Shown here: in pieces, positions 48,901-59,279 of the stretch | Layout of the letters: each line of letters begins with the position of its first letter | Numbering within the stretch: position 1 is the first letter of the stretch | Origin: Paratinospora sagittata | Lineage: Eukaryota > Streptophyta > Magnoliopsida > Ranunculales > Menispermaceae | Assembly (NCBI GenBank): GCA_035771175.1 | Contig: CM069603.1 | Span: forward strand, 14,236,286-14,300,285 | Direction of reading: 5' to 3' | DNA length: 64,000 bases | Program-made: the position numbers and the translations under genes | Notes under the pieces: generated by a model | Database searches by the model: none | What the model was told of the DNA's origin: nothing | What the model saw: only the letters and a program-made list of their open reading frames with translations

Positions 48901-51158
48901 ATTTAAAATTAGATTGAAAAAAGAAACACAAAAGCAAAGAACAACTAGCAACTGCGACGCCTTTGTAACAACTACTTTTTATTGTTGTTATAAAAGCGGG
49001 ACACAAGTTTCCTTAGATGTTTTATGTTCTATATTATATTTTGTATATTTATTCAAAGAAAAGGGAAAAAGTATATAATACAATACTTATTTAATGATTA
49101 AATAAAAAAAAAATTAAAAGAGAAGTAGGAAAATGAGGCACATTAAGGCCAACTGAAGCACATTAAGGCGCACCTGAGGCACTCTAAGGAACACGCCTGA
49201 GTTATGCATCCTGCCGGTCATGTATTAAAACGCAATATGTGTGCCCGCTTCAAGGCACAGTAGGGCGCACGCCTTGATAACACTAAAGGTTGAAATCAAG
49301 GATCAAGAAAAAGATGTAATCGAATTGAAAGATGGGTAAGGGCGTGATGCATTACATTGACTTACTAATGGACAAGAAGAAATGGTAACAAAAACCAAAT
49401 CCAAAGGATCAGGATAGTCATACATAGGGTGGCAAAGCGTGTCAAAACCGAGAAGTTTAGTTTGTCTGTCTTGGTGCCAAAAGGGTTCGGACATTACTGA
49501 TTAAAATTATGGTTGGGTTTGGATAAAAAACTTATTTTTGAATTTAACAGGAGTGAGTCCAATCAAGCACTTCTAATGATCTGAATATAAGAAATTGGTT
49601 TGTACTGGAGTAGAACTGTCAATTAATCTTACCCTACTTAAAATACATCACTAATTACATAGTCTTGTCATGAAATTTAATTTTGTTACATCGTCGTAGG
49701 TTTTTAAATTTAGATATGATACGTTAGTCATGAAATCATACATATAAGTAGTTATATGATTTTTTAAATCTGGCAACCCAGTTCTAAATAGGGTTAGGTA
49801 TGGACATTATCATAGGGTCTGAATTTAAAACCTGGCCTAGTCCAACTACACCTATGCATGTTAACATATAGAGTTTTTAGACCTGGTTTTATCGAAAGTC
49901 GATTTTTTGCTATCCCTAGTTATATAACACGCAAAGAAATATCCAACTTGTCAAGAAAGTGCAAAGAAGAATTATGGAACCCTGCAACATGGTATCAAAA
50001 TTTGAGGTGCAAACAATCACGTGCTACCCAACTCAAACAAAATGTACCGGATCTTGGACCACCCACAAAGGCTTTAGTTATTAGGTACACTTTATCAGTG
50101 TTAACCAAATGTTGCCGAACACTAACATGTTCAGGTGTTTTAAATGAATGCTGCCCAAATTGTGGCCTCTGTAGCATAGTCAATTGTTGTTGATCCTTTG
50201 GGATTATAGGAATCTTTTGGTTTCTCTGTTTTTTTTTGGTCTAAAAAGAAGCTGAGGTGAGATTTGAGAAAGAGAGATTAAAGTGAAGATAGTAAACAAA
50301 ATATGAAGTGTGGTTCGAGAGAAACAATGAAAAACGTAGTGAAGGGAGTCAAAAGAAGAATAAAAGAGAAGGTTTGAGCAAGAGAAAAAAGAAATGAGAG
50401 TAAGAAATCAAGTGAGAGAGACGTAAAAAGGCAAAGGCAAGATGAAAGATATGACCAAGGTAAGAACATAAGAACACAAGTGAATCAGCCAACTCATTAA
50501 TAGGCAAATACAATTGTGAATTGTTCTTTCAACCTCTGTTTTAGAAATCCAAAGAAGTTTCTGAATCAATTTCAATTTGTCTCAGCTTGTGAAGAAAATA
50601 GATCTGATAAGAAGAGGCAGAAATCAATTGAGAAGAGGAATAAGGAAGAAATATATGTCAAACAATATAGTGGTGATTGTACTTTTAACAACCATTTTAA
50701 AAATCTAAAGATGTTTGTGAATCTTTTCATAATAAACTGTGATTGTTCCTGAACCTATATTAGGGGAACTCACCAAGTTGTGGGTCCAATAGAAGGCTAG
50801 TATTGTTATGTATGTATGTGTGTATGCATAAACTTTTCCTTCATTTGAGAGGTTAAATATCCTTGGATTAAAATGCAGGATAATATTCAGTGCACACACC
50901 CATGAGTTTTGTGACCACATACACAGAGATGGGATAAGGGAGGTGACAGTTCCAGCCATGACATGGGATGCAAGGGATGACCCTGGTTTTGTTGTTGCCT
51001 CTTTCGGGAGGAACAGAGCAGTGACTGTGAGCCAGTGCTCTCTTGCTAGGGAGTCTCTTGTACTAATGGCCTATGCTTCTGTTCTTGTCCTCTTGATTTC
51101 AACTGCACTAGTAGCAAGCAGACAGCAATTGATGAATTCCAACAGACTATTTCATTAA
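36944..51158 (+). CDS. Cdc1/MPPE1-family metallophosphoesterase, four exons, 401 aa
   Basis: Exons 36944-37183, 37761-38359, 38824-38910 and 50879-51158 join in frame (240+599+87+280 = 1206 nt). The ATG at 36944 follows aaaag and opens a hydrophobic segment (residues about 6-19), a signal anchor. Family landmarks are MLIVLGDISAKG (G95-D96), HVVLGDRDVG (133-136), LLHFPLHR (H245), FSAHTHEFC (H315, H317), TVPAMTWDARDDPGF (332-346) and a C-terminal membrane helix (about 367-388). Yeast Cdc1/Ted1 and human MPPE1 (PGAP5) are Mn-dependent enzymes of the ER/Golgi that remodel GPI anchors, with two membrane spans as here. Unlike those enzymes, the first D-x-H is NLL (55-57), the second Asp of GDxxD is missing, and GNHD is GDRD. 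It may be a divergent or inactive paralogue. All splice sites are GT-AG except the third donor, which is GC. Confidence 0.85.
37184..37760 (+). other. Intron 1 of the metallophosphoesterase gene
   Basis: 577 bp, GT (gtaagtgtg) to AG (ttttaaacag). Phase 0: Arg80 ends exon 1 and Lys81 begins exon 2. The sequence is T-rich, as in normal plant introns, with no repeats recognised. Confidence 0.88.
38360..38823 (+). other. Intron 2 of the metallophosphoesterase gene
   Basis: 464 bp from gttggtttct to atgcctttgcag. Phase 2: the split codon is an Arg. Without this splice the frame ends at 38372, so exon 3 (GLGGPGPYELL...) confirms the join by family similarity. Confidence 0.85.
41783..42669 (+). mobile_element. 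Non-autonomous hAT-type element, copy 1 (887 bp)
   Basis: The ends are CAACGATCGAAAATTC and, inverted, CATGGTTCAAAAATTC. The flanking 8 bp are gcaacaag on both sides (41775-41782 and 42670-42677), a perfect hAT-size target duplication. The interior is A+T-rich with many tcgaatttt motifs and no coding capacity. It is about 880 bp homologous to 44357-45240 in the same orientation. Confidence 0.88.
43234..43764 (+). mobile_element. hAT-like MITE with TIR CARTGTTTTCAAAGCGTC (531 bp)
   Basis: The left end CAGTGTTTTCAAAGCGTC and the right end inverted CAATGTTTTCAAAGCGTC differ at one base over 18. The target duplications gtatgaat (43226-43233) and gtatgaac (43765-43772) differ at the last base. 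Inside, subterminal ctaggcaagg/gcctaggcg motifs are followed by a G-run of about ten (near 43640). No coding sequence. Confidence 0.88.
44357..45240 (+). mobile_element. Non-autonomous hAT-type element, copy 2
   Basis: Homologous over its length to 41783-42669 (shared taattcggagaagttta, gcatatatgcttaaatatctaga, ctaaaaactaatataaatagacac). The left end is taaggatcgaaaattcg, probably with a mutated first base. The right end is ggagtttttaaacctt. I cannot find a matching 8-bp duplication, so the exact ends are approximate. Confidence 0.75.
45979..47084 (-). mobile_element. hAT-type element with perfect 16-bp TIRs, copy 3 (1106 bp)
   Basis: Both ends read CAAGGTTCAAAAATTC inward, a perfect 16-base terminal inverted repeat. 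The 8 bases outside each end are tcattatt (45971-45978 and 47085-47092). The right 130 bases are the reverse complement of the left end of the 41783 and 44357 elements, so it is the same family inverted. The interior is different: (AT)n microsatellites at 46085-46300 and a poly-T tract. No transposase is visible. Confidence 0.92.
46085..46300. repeat. AT-rich microsatellite cluster inside the hAT element
   Basis: Several (ta)n and (tatatatac) runs, with near-palindromic tataatataa blocks, fill about 215 bases. Confidence 0.9.
48650..49290. mobile_element. Possible degenerate hAT-like element
   Basis: The left edge tagttaaagacgc and the right edge gcgcacgccttgataacacta are imperfectly complementary. 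Both edges are followed inward by gcctaggca/aaggcac-type subterminal motifs, as in other plant hAT MITEs. No clear 8-bp duplication was found. Low confidence. Confidence 0.35.
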
Positions 51159-52573
51159 TCATTTCTGTATCTTAATATTCTTTCTTTGTTTAGATAAAAA
51201 AAAAAAAAAAAACTTTTCCTTAATGTTTATGTTAAAAATGTAGGGTGGAATTGAATTGCTATTGTATCAGTAAAAGCTGATTCATAAAACCGCATCAGCT
51301 GCCTCAAAAATACTTGAACCTTTAACTAATTCAATTTATTGACTTTGCTATGATTTTAATCAATAAAATTTTGTATTTATACCAAATTGACTAAATTCCA
51401 ACCCCCCCCCCCCCCCCCCCCCCCCTTCCCTCCTCTTACGGATCATAGTATTTTTTAAAACAAATATATTTCACTTCTTCCCTTTTGTGGTTATCTTTGT
51501 CTTTCAAGAGGCTTTTTTGACAAGTAAAATGGTAGAATTTAATTTTCTAAGATCTTACACTGACCATAAGGTTCACAAAATTTTCATTAAATAAAGTTTG
51601 AGGGTTTTAATCACATGGGTTTCTATTTGTTTTATCTTAGATAGTGTTTGTTAATTTTATTTAGCCTCTATTTTTCTACTTTAAAATGGACTTCTCTTTG
51701 AAGTAAGGGTTAAAGCTCTAATAGAATAAGCAAAATATTTTTGCTAATTCATGTAGAGATTATACCTCTACTTCAATTGGAGGTAGAAAAAATAAAAACA
51801 TTCACTTAAAAAATTATTTTTTATCATCTGTTTTTTTTATATATATAAGTTGTGAGTAGAGTTAATAAACACCATTAGCAAGAAAATGAAAATGAAAATA
51901 AAAATGAGCACTTGTTACAAATTAAAAATGAAATTATCTATAGTATAAAATATATTTTTATCTATATCTTTATTAGAGTATGCTCATGCATGAAAAATAT
52001 ATTCACTATCAAAATAAGTGCCAAGAAAAGATTTACTATTGATAATAAAATCTTTGGTAAAATTTTTTACTTGCAACCCAAATAAAAATTTATATAATTA
52101 TAATGTCAAAAATTGGTTAGCTAATAGTATGACCATTTTTAACCATCTTCTAAAAATATCCTTAAAAACTTTTGTAATATTAATTTAAGATATGGTTTTA
52201 GGCTTTTAACTATATAAAGGATACTGTAGTAATTTAACATTTCTAACTTTTTCCTCGTTACTTCTAACTTCTAAACTTCCAAACGTACTATTTTTACTTT
52301 TTTTTTTTTTTTTTGAGAAGGTACTATTTTTACTTATTTAAGCTGAAATTGACATTTTCTCATTTTACTCTCCTTAATTATAATAATTCACCATTCTTTA
52401 CCCCTATTTTTTTCACAAATAAGACAATTTTACTCATCTAATTTTATTGAAAGAGAAAATATCTTTTTTAAGAAACACAATAATACTAGAAAATCATAAA
52501 ACTTAATATTTTATTAGTAAAGAAATCTTATACAACGCACATGTATCTATGTATGCTCAGTGTGTACTATGTA
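51159..52573. other. A+T-rich spacer between the host gene and EPRV-2
   Basis: After the stop at 51158 the likely 3' UTR runs to an A-run of about 17 at 51196-51212. A run of 24 Cs (51402-51425) follows, then A+T-rich DNA with T-runs (52297-52314) and no recognisable gene. The left boundary of the viral sequence is unclear. It lies before the small ORF at 52574. Confidence 0.5.
51402..51425. repeat. Poly-C tract
   Basis: A homopolymer of 24 cytosines, unusual in this A+T-rich context. It could be real or an assembly/sequencing artefact, since such runs are error-prone. Confidence 0.95.
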
Positions 52574-52699
52574 ATGAGTACCCATATTTCCCTGTTGGGA
52601 TTATGTGCAATAATATCTCTGGTATTGATTGCTTGTATGTTACTTTATGTGTTTACACACATTGTGAAAAAATTAAGTGAAGTCTTACCTTCAGCTTAA
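52574..52699 (+). CDS. Small one-span membrane protein ORF a (41 aa), EPRV-2 leader region
   Basis: The ATG at 52574 (context gtaATGag) starts a 41-codon frame. After a short polar head (MSTHIS) comes a continuous hydrophobic run of about 20 residues (LLGLCAIISLVLIACMLLYV), then a basic and acidic tail (HIVKKLSEVL). It ends in TAA directly followed by the ATG of the next ORF. It is therefore a predicted single-pass membrane peptide. I do not recognise a family. Small size means chance is possible, but two successive membrane ORFs argue against it. It lies 5' of the movement-protein ORF and may belong to the pararetrovirus-like unit. Confidence 0.4.
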   Translation: MSTHISLLGLCAIISLVLIACMLLYVFTHIVKKLSEVLPSA

Positions 52700-52828
52700 A
52701 TGACAGTTTTAGATCATCTGCCCGTATGGTTACTTGTGGTTTTGATAATCGTTGCTATCTTTCTCATCGGTCTTCTAAGGTTATGTTTGGTTGTTGTCAT
52801 CTGTGATTCTGTAGACGAATCTGATTAG
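52700..52828 (+). CDS. Small membrane protein ORF b (42 aa), abutting ORF a
   Basis: The ATG at 52700 immediately follows the TAA of ORF a (taaATG), with no spacer. The 42-codon protein is strongly hydrophobic: residues 9-20 (VWLLVVLIIVAI) and 21-34 (FLIGLLRLCLVVVI) form one long or two short membrane helices, and it ends with an acidic CDSVDESD. The stop is at 52826-52828. The movement-protein frame is open just beyond (first ATG 52977). Stop-start coupling suggests expression by reinitiation, which is inference. No family recognised. The other copy of EPRV-2 runs off the window before this point, so conservation cannot be checked here. Confidence 0.4.
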   Translation: MTVLDHLPVWLLVVLIIVAIFLIGLLRLCLVVVICDSVDESD

Positions 52829-52976
52829 TTTTACGAGTTTTCTTACGATTTTGGTTGTAGTCTTTTGTTACGGACTTAAAAGGTTTCTGTTCTCATATTA
52901 TCATTGGTTAAACCTAGACAGTCCAGCCCAGGCTAGGAGAGCCGTTTGCGGAAGTGACACAAGTCAGGTGATTTCC

Positions 52977-53807
52977 ATGAAAGATCTGAGTAATAGTGTA
53001 CCTTCAACATCTGTCCAGTCTACTACACCCATTCTTAAGTCTTCTTCGTTTAACTTTGCTAGTCTTCCTGAATCATGTTTAAAAACCAAGACCTCCAAGA
53101 TAGACCAGTTGATAGAAATTACCCACATCCCAGATGATAGTAAAGTCAGTGAAACTGTCCCTTATTTGTTAAATCCTTACATCCTTTTTACGAAAAAACG
53201 TCAGTCCTTTACTACTTCTGTACGAACTTTAATTTCTCGTAAAGTCCCTCCAATTAAGGAGTATGTTCAAAGCACGACCTTCACAAACTACCAGCTTGAA
53301 TCGACTCATCAAGAGCAGTATGTTACCCTGGAATTCGAGCCTGAATTCATTCGCCACTGGTTATCCAATGATTATACTCATATCCATCTTGGCGCAATTA
53401 GGCTTGTCTTGTCCTATCATGGCAGAGGTGACGTTCCCCTCTTTGCCCGAGTTGCTTTACTGGACACAAATCCATTGGATTATGAACATGCCTGTATTGG
53501 CACGGTTATCACTACCCTCAGTCACGGTTCTATGGTCTTCACCATAGCCCCAGATTTTAATATCTGTCTAAGTGATCCAACACTTCCGACCAGATTTAAG
53601 GTTCAAATCCAGTTTTCTGGTGTCAAACATCGTGTTGATAGTGTCATGGCCACCCTGCATCATCAAATGGCTTTTCGTCTTCAAGACCATGCCATTCATC
53701 TTCGTACCCAGAAATCTCGTGGTACTGTCATGGCTTTTGTCAATGACAATGAAGTTCCCACTATTGTTCAGATACCGAAACAAATTCCTCAAAAGGATCT
53801 TCATTAG
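52977..53807 (+). pseudogene. EPRV-2 movement-protein domain ORF, copy 1
   Basis: The ATG at 52977 gives 276 residues, and the frame is open upstream to at least 52851. The core resembles the 30K-type movement protein of badna-/tungro-like pararetroviruses: PLFARVALLDTNPLDYEHACIG, then VFTIAPDFNICLSDPTL and MATLHHQMAFRLQDHAIHL (about residues 155-250). Such proteins move the virus through plasmodesmata. The frame ends at a TAG at 53805; the inverted copy has a sense codon there and runs on, so the stop here looks like damage. Confidence 0.75.
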
Positions 53808-54616
53808 ATGATGCCTACTACATGGTTCACTAATTATGAACAATTTCTGAAGCGTTCTGAACCGGTCATGACCACTGTATGTCCACTTATGAAGAAACAG
53901 TCCGATGGCTCAGTCAAGATCAATTTTGAGCCTTCTCCTACTTCACAGGAACTCCTCCCGGTCCATTACTCCATGATGATTCAACCTGTTTTCAGGTATC
54001 ATAAGGACCATCCACCTGTTCATTCTTTTACAGATTCCGGCAAACCGATATATCATTCCCATGTTGATGGTCACTTTATATGGGATTGTGCTCCGGAAAT
54101 GTGTGCTCCTGGTTGCTCATGCCAGGATGAATTATTGATTGGTTGGAACATTCTACTGCTACGATTTCTCCTCCAAAGAAGAAATCCATGCCGACTTCTT
54201 GCAGATTTGATGCTCGAAGCTCTTATTATGAACCACCTGCTTCTCCAGCAGCTGTAGTTGTTCAACCATGCTTTCCTGTAGGTCAATATGACCAGGAATT
54301 TCCTCAATTAACAAGAGTCACAGATCGTTCTCATCAAACTACGGCAAAACCTTTTTCAGTCCCTACTGAGGTTCGTCCTGATGGATCTCCTAAGCCTTTG
54401 TCTCAACCTGAAGAAGTTCTTAATTGGCAGACAAAAAATGCTCTTGTTCAGAATCAATATTTGAAGAAGATTGATACTCAACTTACCAATCTGTCTTCCA
54501 TCACGACCAGTCTTACTGATAAAACAAATGCTCAGGCAGCTCTAGCTCAGAAATATCATACTGAACTTTCTGCTCGTATTATAGATCTAGAGGCTACCCT
54601 CCATCATTATCTGTAA
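53808..54616 (+). pseudogene. EPRV-2 linker region with coiled coil, copy 1
   Basis: The frame continues at MMPTTWFTNYEQF and runs into a Pro/Ser-rich stretch with a Cys/His cluster (CAPEMCAPGCSC). Near 54130 a small deletion relative to the inverted copy shifts the frame. The other frame (54143-54616) has a Gln/Asn-rich, heptad-patterned region at about 54420-54600 (NQYLKKIDTQLTNLSSITTS) with coiled-coil character, ending at a TAA. Its position before the capsid is like that of virion-associated proteins of Caulimoviridae, but that role is inference. Confidence 0.6.
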
Positions 54617-56292
54617 CATCGTTATACTAGTCCTGAATTCAGTCAAACTGAAGCTGAACTGCGTCAAATTCGACAGGAATTGTCTTATGTTATGAAAAAT
54701 CTATAGAAATACCAAAAACCTGTAATACCTGATTCATATACATTCTTTTTGGATTCTTTTAGGTATCACCAGTCCCAAATACCTCTTAGACCTTCTGTTC
54801 CGGTTGACTCCCATCAGTTTATGTTCTCTAGCTTGGTTACTAAACCCCAAACTTCATCACCATAGAGATCTTCTAGATCATACAGACCTTCACCTCGGCC
54901 TAGACCTCCCCCTTTTTGTGGTCCGAGACCCTTGTTTGGTGATAAAGGCAAGGCTCCTATGCCTCCCATTGAACATGAACCTGCATATTATGACCCTCCA
55001 GTACCCACACCTTCAGTCCCTCCACAACCTACTGAAGAACCTCTACCGAGTCATCCCCTTGAACCTATTCAGCCTCACCTTCACATACAAATCAACAAAG
55101 ATCTGTCCGATACTGATCATGATGCAACTTCTACTCCAAATTCTCTTAATTCTTCTTTTGAATCACTGAATCTCTCTTCTGATGAATCGTCTGTCATCTC
55201 CAATGATGTGTCTACTGATGATTCTCAAATTATGGATATGACCAATCTTGCTACTATCCATATGACACAAGGTGCTTCGACCTCCAATGTACCAGGAATG
55301 ACTGAACTCAATTCTGATGATGAAGATATAGCTGATGCGGAAACTCCCCCAGCTACTGCCCCTCAAGGCAACAATCGCCAACATCAGAATCCTCATAAGC
55401 CTGCTAATGGTCCTTGGTTTTCTCTTGATCATATCCCTCCTGACAAATGGCGAATCAAATTAGCCTCATGGTGTGCTTGGATGGATAATCAATCCTTAAC
55501 AGGAAAATCCTTTGAAGATGTTATTTAAGATTTTATAACTCGATGCACTGGTTTTGTACGAGATTGGCTCCTCAGTTTGGGTGAATATCGTACCCTTCAG
55601 CTGATGCAAATGACTGTCGTTGAAGTCTATCAGCTTATGTTTCGAGCATTTGTTGGTGACTATACTATCATTGAAAAATGGTACAAACAATAGTTTTTCA
55701 CTATGAAGTGTTGTTATCTCAACACCAACGATCTTCAAAAACATTGTTCCAGAATGATTATTCGTTATCATATTCTTGGTGGGATTAACAAACCAGACCT
55801 GAAGTATGTCTTTATTGCTTCTCTACCAGAAGAATGTCATCCCGAACTTAATCGCCTTCTCATCGGTACTGGTAGACCTCTTGAACAAGTTTCTTTTGCA
55901 AAAATCTTTCAATTCCTGCTCACAGCCATCGATAAGTTATGCGAAATGCGTACCTTCATTAATGAAATGGCTGATCCTACAAATGATTTCAAAATTGCTT
56001 GTGACAAGAAATATCTGAAAATTTGGTGCAAAAAAAGTGTGTTTGTCCCGGCCAAAAAGGTCACAAAGGCCACGGCAACAAACCCTTCTGGAAACGAAAG
56101 AAGCATAAGAAGAACACGAAAAATCAATTCTTCTCCAAGAACCGTTTCCCTTGGAAAAAGAAACGTTGTCTCCGCTATTTCAAACGACATGGTTCTTCTC
56201 CCAAAGACTCTCGTTGCTATATATGCAAGAAACCAGGACATTATGCAAAATAATGCCTTGACAAGAAAAAGAGTCAACATTTGATCCAGCAG
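54617..56292 (+). pseudogene. EPRV-2 capsid region with zinc finger, copy 1
   Basis: A Pro-rich segment (54932-55130) and an acidic Ser/Asp-rich segment precede the capsid core starting IPPDKWRIKLASWCAWMDNQ (about 55430). Stops at 55527 and 55693 interrupt it. The core continues with FITRCTGFVRDWLLSLGEY and HILGGINKPDLKYVFIASLP. A basic patch then leads to a single CCHC knuckle (CYICKKPGHYAK, near 56215-56250), in which a stop replaces the residue before the final Cys. The order is that of caulimovirid coat proteins, which package the dsDNA genome. Confidence 0.75.
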
Positions 56293-56451
56293 ATTCAACA
56301 ATCCTACTCCATGAATGACAATCAGGACATTGAATCTATATTTTCTAAATAGGATTCCCCGGATGAAGCTACTATTTTTGCTTATTAAAACACATCGTCA
56401 GGATATTCTTCTGATAATTCCTCTGGCTATTCCGATGATCCAGATCATTAT

Positions 56452-57582
56452 ATGGGCATGGTTTCTCAACCTTTCCCAAAATTTCCAACTAGTCCTTCTC
56501 ATATGATGCCATATGCACAGATCTCCCTGTTGCAGACAAAATTCGATCAACCTATCAAGGTAATCGTTTATTTTGATAGAGGTGCTTTCAAAAGTATCAC
56601 GAATCCGCGCATCCTCCCTCCAACATGTTGGAAAACTCACAAGGAATTATTCAAAGCCGCTAATAATGAAGTCTTTCAAACAAATCTTATTACCACAAAT
56701 AAAATTGGATTGAAGATCTTCCCAGATTTGATTATCTGGACACACATTATTGGTTGTGAATTACCTGATAAAGATATCTTATTTGGTATGGAAATTTATT
56801 CCAAGACAAAGCTCCGAATTCTTCTTACAGGAATTCAGTACAAACAACAATTTCTTCCATATACCAGCACTCCGAAGCTTTATGCCATTCAAGACGCTGA
56901 TACTCTTGCAACAAGACTCAAACAGTCTTTCACTGAATCACATAAGGATTTCAAGAATCCTCATCCCTTATGGAAGAATGCAGAATATTACGTCCACTTA
57001 CCTTTCAAGCTCAATGAAGATATCAATCCTACAAAGACAATCCACCCAGGAATGCCTCCAGATGAACTCACTCTTGCTAGGCAGGAGTGTGCTGAATTAC
57101 TTGCCCAAGGTTTAATTGAACCTACTAGTTCTGAATGGGCATGCCAGGTGTTTTATGTAAATAAACGAGCTGAACAGAGACCTGGTAAGAAAAGGCTTGT
57201 TATCAACTATAAGCCTCTGAACACTTTCTTACGTGATGATAAATTCCCTCTTCCGAAGATATCGTCTCTGCTCTCCCTACTTGCAGGATCTCCGATTTAT
57301 AGTAAGTTTGATCTTAAAGAAGGTTTTTGGCAACTTGGTGTTCATCCGGATGATCGTCCCAAAACTGCCTTCTGCATACCCAATGCTCATTATCAATGGA
57401 CGATTATGCCATTTGGTCTTGAGGTTGCTCCATCCTTATTTCAGAAAGCTATGACCAAGATCTATGCTCTCTTACTGCATACAACATTGATCTATATTGA
57501 TGATATTCTTCTATTTTCAAAATCAGAATCTGATCATCAAAAGCTTCTCTCTCAATTTCTGGACATTACTGAAGCTGCATGA
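56452..57582 (+). pseudogene. EPRV-2 protease and reverse transcriptase, copy 1
   Basis: 376 codons without a stop. The protease motif near residue 42 reads YFDRGAFKS, so the Asp-Thr-Gly triad has Arg in place of Thr. RT follows from about residue 195 with ECAELLAQGLIEPTSSEW, RLVINYKPLN, IYSKFDLKEGFWQL and the intact catalytic YIDDILLFS near residue 355. A stop at 57580 is followed by frameshifted RT remnants. The RT type (no integrase, protease upstream) fits Caulimoviridae. Damage upstream and downstream makes the copy non-functional. Confidence 0.85.
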
Positions 57583-57594
57583 ATAATGCTCTCT

Positions 57595-59279
57595 GAGAAG
57601 AAAAGCACTCTCCACACAACTGAGATTGATTTTCTTGGAATGAAGTTTTTCAATGGAGTCTATCAACTGGTTGTCACATAGCCATTGAACTATTACAATT
57701 TCTAGATTCTCATCTGACAAAACAACAATTACAACAGTTCCTTGGCGTTGTTAATTATTTACGCTCATTTTTTCCACGTGTTAGTCAATACACGTCTATT
57801 CTTTCTTTTCTTCTAAGGAAAGATCCTCCTTCTTGGCAAAATGTGCATACTCAAGCTGTTCACCATCTGAAGAATGCATGTCAGAACCTTCATCCTCTGG
57901 TTCTACCAACCACTGGAACTTTAATTCTTCAGACAGATGCCTCTGATCACTATTGGGGAGCTGTTTTCCTCAAAAAATTAGACACCAAAGAAAATATTTG
58001 TGGTCATCAGAGTGGTAAGTTTACAGATGCAGAACTTCACTACCATATCACCATCAAAGAAATCCTTGCAGTTAAATATGGTATACAGAAGTTTGCCTAC
58101 TTTCTTAAACCAGCACAATTTGAAATTCAGATGGATAGTTCACCCTTCCCCAAAATGCTGGAATTCAAAAATAAATTGGTGCCTTCTACTAAACTTCTTC
58201 GCCTCGATGAATGGTTTTCACAGTATACCTTTACTGTCAAACACATACCAGGCAACAAGAATGTGTTAGCAGATTTCCTTTCAAGGCCCATACAGAAGTC
58301 CAAGGCCCAACTCTCATTATTAACAGGATGTTTTAATCTTCCTCTCCTATTACAACCCACAATTGGAACAAGGCCCAAGCCAATCCAATTGTACCATCCT
58401 TCTGGGTCCATCCCACTAATTTGTGCTATTACTGTTCCACCTGACAGTAATTACCCAACAACGGCCCATGATGTTAATGAGTTAGCCTGATCCAAGGTGT
58501 TTTACTATGCACATCGACATCTTATGGACTTCCCAGAACAGATTCAATAGGGCAATCCATTCAATTAGACACTCCCGTATCTGTTCATCATCCACCTTCG
58601 TATCGTCCTCACCAACAATCTATTCTGGTACATTTGGTGTGTTTCATGTCTGTACAAAATAACTGTAGCATTTATCCCATTACAGCTACAGAACCAACTC
58701 TGGAAGCCTCCGCCTTCTCGCCTACAGGAGTGTCCCCAATTGTGAACTCCTATAAGTACCTGGACTGCGCATGTTAATGAAATATGGCAACTATTTCCCC
58801 TGCGACAACATGCCATATATATATGTCATCAACCCTACTCCGACTCTCCTCAAGGGTTAATTGTTGAACACTACTTGCAGCAATTCCAGACATATACATG
58901 TTCGCCAACACAACAGGTAATCACTGGTTTATGCACTTTTCTGAATGATATCAATAACCAGCCCGACAATGTTGTACCTATAATACGCGGCCCCAAAGAA
59001 TTCATCCCCGAAGATCATCTTACTTCTCTGGTCCAAAACTTGGCTCCTGATAGTCCAGATCTACCACCGGTATCTCGTGACCACACTCCACACTAGGAAA
59101 TTCTTGCTGAACAAGAAATCGAAGAAACAAAACGTCAAGCCTTAGAAGTCGACTCTCCTGAAGATACTTACCAGTGTTCTCAAGCTTACTGGGACTCCTT
59201 ACACGACGATCTTGATGAAGAAGCAGCAGAGAATTTATCCCCTTCCCATGAACCGATCAACTTCCGTTGGTCTCCATAG
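57595..59279 (+). pseudogene. EPRV-2 RT thumb, RNase H and long C-terminal extension, copy 1
   Basis: RNase H is open from 57843 to 58490, with LILQTDASDHYWGAVF (first Asp), a LHYHITIKEILAVKYGI block (Glu) and KHIPGNKNVLADFLSRP at the end. The same frame continues, past stops at 58488, 58536, 58551, 58741 and 59094, for about another 260 codons to 59279, with phrases such as EFIPEDHLTSLVQNLAPD and an acidic end. No integrase zinc finger or DDE motif appears in it. I do not recognise this extension. It is consistent with a non-integrating pararetrovirus and not with an LTR retrotransposon. Confidence 0.75.

Larger units (their letters stand above)
38911..50878 (+). other. Intron 3, about 12 kb, GC-AG, transposon-filled
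   Basis: The exon 3 end AAACCGAG is followed by gcaatt and the intron ends ttaaaatgcag before exon 4 at 50879. The Arg codon is split and the frame is kept. The length is 11968 bp. Within it I recognise three related hAT-type elements (41783-42669, 44357-45240, 45979-47084), a separate hAT-like element (43234-43764) and possibly another at 48650-49290. The stretches 38911-41782, 42670-43233, 43773-44348, 45241-45970, 47093-48650 and 49290-50878 show no convincing gene. Their open frames are short and do not resemble known families. Confidence 0.8.
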
